From CAVQUE01 sp046290435 (GTDB lineage: Bacteria > Actinomycetota > Acidimicrobiia > Acidimicrobiales > UBA8592), in NCBI GenBank assembly GCA_046290435.1, contig JBKAGO010000042.1, positions 1 through 64,000 of the forward strand: a stretch of DNA of 64,000 bases, written 5' to 3'. A model generated the notes under the pieces. It saw only the letters and a list, made by a program, of their open reading frames with translations. It was not told where the DNA came from and searched no databases. The position numbers and the translations under genes are program-made. Shown piece after piece: positions 63,294-64,000 of this stretch. The first letter of the stretch is position 1. Each line of letters opens with the position of its first letter.

Positions 63294-64000
63294 TCAGTCG
63301 GCGTTGATCGCGTCGATCAGGTGCCGCAGCCGGGCGTACCCGGCACGGTCGAACGCGAAGGCGATGCGGTGCAGGTCGGGCCCGTCGCCGTCGTCGAGCT
63401 CGGCGCCGCTGGCGTCGACCCGTTCGATGCTGCCCCCGGTGCGGATGTCGCCGAACTCGGCATCGAGCTCGGCCAGCCGCTCGTCGGTGATGGGTTCGTG
63501 CGTGCGCAGCACCAGACGACCGCCCACCGAGCGCATCGAGTGGTAGCGGCGGTAGAAGCCGCAGACCTCCTCGACGGCGGCGTCGACGCTGTCGGTGATC
63601 CGGACAAGGTCGAGATCAGCGGGGGAGACCAGGCCGTTGTCGAGCAATTCCTCACGGACGAACTCGTACCACCGGGGCCAGTACGTCTCGCCGGGAGCGT
63701 CGAGCAGAACCACCGGGCAGATCGGGTGCTTGCCGGTCTGCATGAGCGTCAGCAACTCGAAGCTCTCGTCCATCGTCCCGAAGCCCCCGGGCAGCAGGAC
63801 GAAGCCGTGGGACTCCTTCATGAAGACCAGCTTGCGGGTGAAGAAGTAGCGGAAGTTGATGAGCTTGCGATCGTTCGCTATCACCGAGGCGGCGTCGGCC
63901 TCGAAGGGCAGGACGATGTTGATGCCGAAGCTGTTCTCGACGCCGGCGCCCTCGATACCGGCCTGCATGATCCCCGGGCCGGCTCCGGTCATGACCATCC
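63294..64000 (-). CDS. LOG-family protein (cytokinin riboside monophosphate phosphoribohydrolase type), partial
   Basis: The gene runs off the right edge; its 5' end is missing. The visible 234 residues include VMTGAGPGIMQAGIEGA and the LOG signature LLPGGFGTMDESFELLTLMQTGKH (PGGxGTxxE), followed by PICPVVLLDAPGETYWPRWYEFVREELLDNGLVSPADLDLVRITDSVDAAV. LOG proteins release nucleobases from nucleoside 5'-monophosphates. The C-terminal 80 residues after FYRRYHSM are an extension with ERLAELDAEFGDIRTGG and an acidic DDGDGPD, not typical of the short LOG. The start codon is outside the window. Confidence 0.88.
   Translation of the reverse strand, partial: MVMTGAGPGIMQAGIEGAGVENSFGINIVLPFEADAASVIANDRKLINFRYFFTRKLVFMKESHGFVLLPGGFGTMDESFELLTLMQTGKHPICPVVLLDAPGETYWPRWYEFVREELLDNGLVSPADLDLVRITDSVDAAVEEVCGFYRRYHSMRSVGGRLVLRTHEPITDERLAELDAEFGDIRTGGSIERVDASGAELDDGDGPDLHRIAFAFDRAGYARLRHLIDAINAD

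Overview
The window is a gene-dense, high-GC chromosomal segment of an actinobacterium, most probably from the class Acidimicrobiia. The call rests on GC-rich codon use, a BldD-like regulator, a DUF3151 protein, a mycobacterial-style aconitase, a 6C-type small RNA and a nadD - LCP/LytR_C - rsfS start. No rRNA, CRISPR array, prophage or intact transposase gene was seen, so most of the window is core genome.

Layout. 1-3150: end of nadD, LytR_C-domain protein, rsfS and an RTX-repeat/polysaccharide-deacetylase fusion. 3181-6424: a dispersed repeat, a metallophosphoesterase with a non-standard start, tRNA-Ala(GGC), a PAC2 protein and an APH-family phosphotransferase. 6553-16552: thioredoxin/TPR, comEA-comEC (DNA uptake), holA, rpsT, lepA, hrcA-dnaJ and rsmE. 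16541-19515: a 16-bp tandem repeat, a BldD-like regulator, and a LysM protein paired with a membrane pseudokinase. 19521-26861: citrate synthase, a stand-alone carboxyltransferase, a LysR regulator, a 6C-like small RNA with three C6 hairpin loops, aconitase and a GntR regulator. 26968-28773: small genes ending convergently at long perfect or near-perfect palindromes. 28788-34453: a lipid-type cluster (PlsC acyltransferase, LarA-like protein, a fatty-acyl-CoA-reductase/HAD fusion and a divergent TetR with a 16-bp operator palindrome between them). 34491-38829: ddl, an SDR and a K+-dependent-type membrane pyrophosphatase. 38953-44025: 5-FTHF cyclo-ligase and a TrkA-TrkH-TrkH potassium uptake set. 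44049-51680: M18 aminopeptidase and gltBD. 51706-60709: small membrane protein, hydrolase, a DnaA-box-like cluster, GDPD, SirB1-like protein, two flavin-reductase-fold proteins, an unusual pyruvate kinase, DUF3151, MobA-rhodanese fusion and RNase D. 60745-64000: ClC chloride channel, a Cys-rich protein and a LOG-family protein cut by the window end.

The most informative global signal is in the promoters. At fifteen genes a TANNNT hexamer sits exactly 6-8 bases before the start codon, so transcription would begin at or next to the start codon (leaderless mRNA). This fixes several start codons and supports an ATC start for the metallophosphoesterase at 3327. Genes inside operons instead overlap by 4 bases (GTGA/ATGA) or carry Shine-Dalgarno sequences.

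All functions are inferred by reading translated sequence and motifs by eye; no database search was run.
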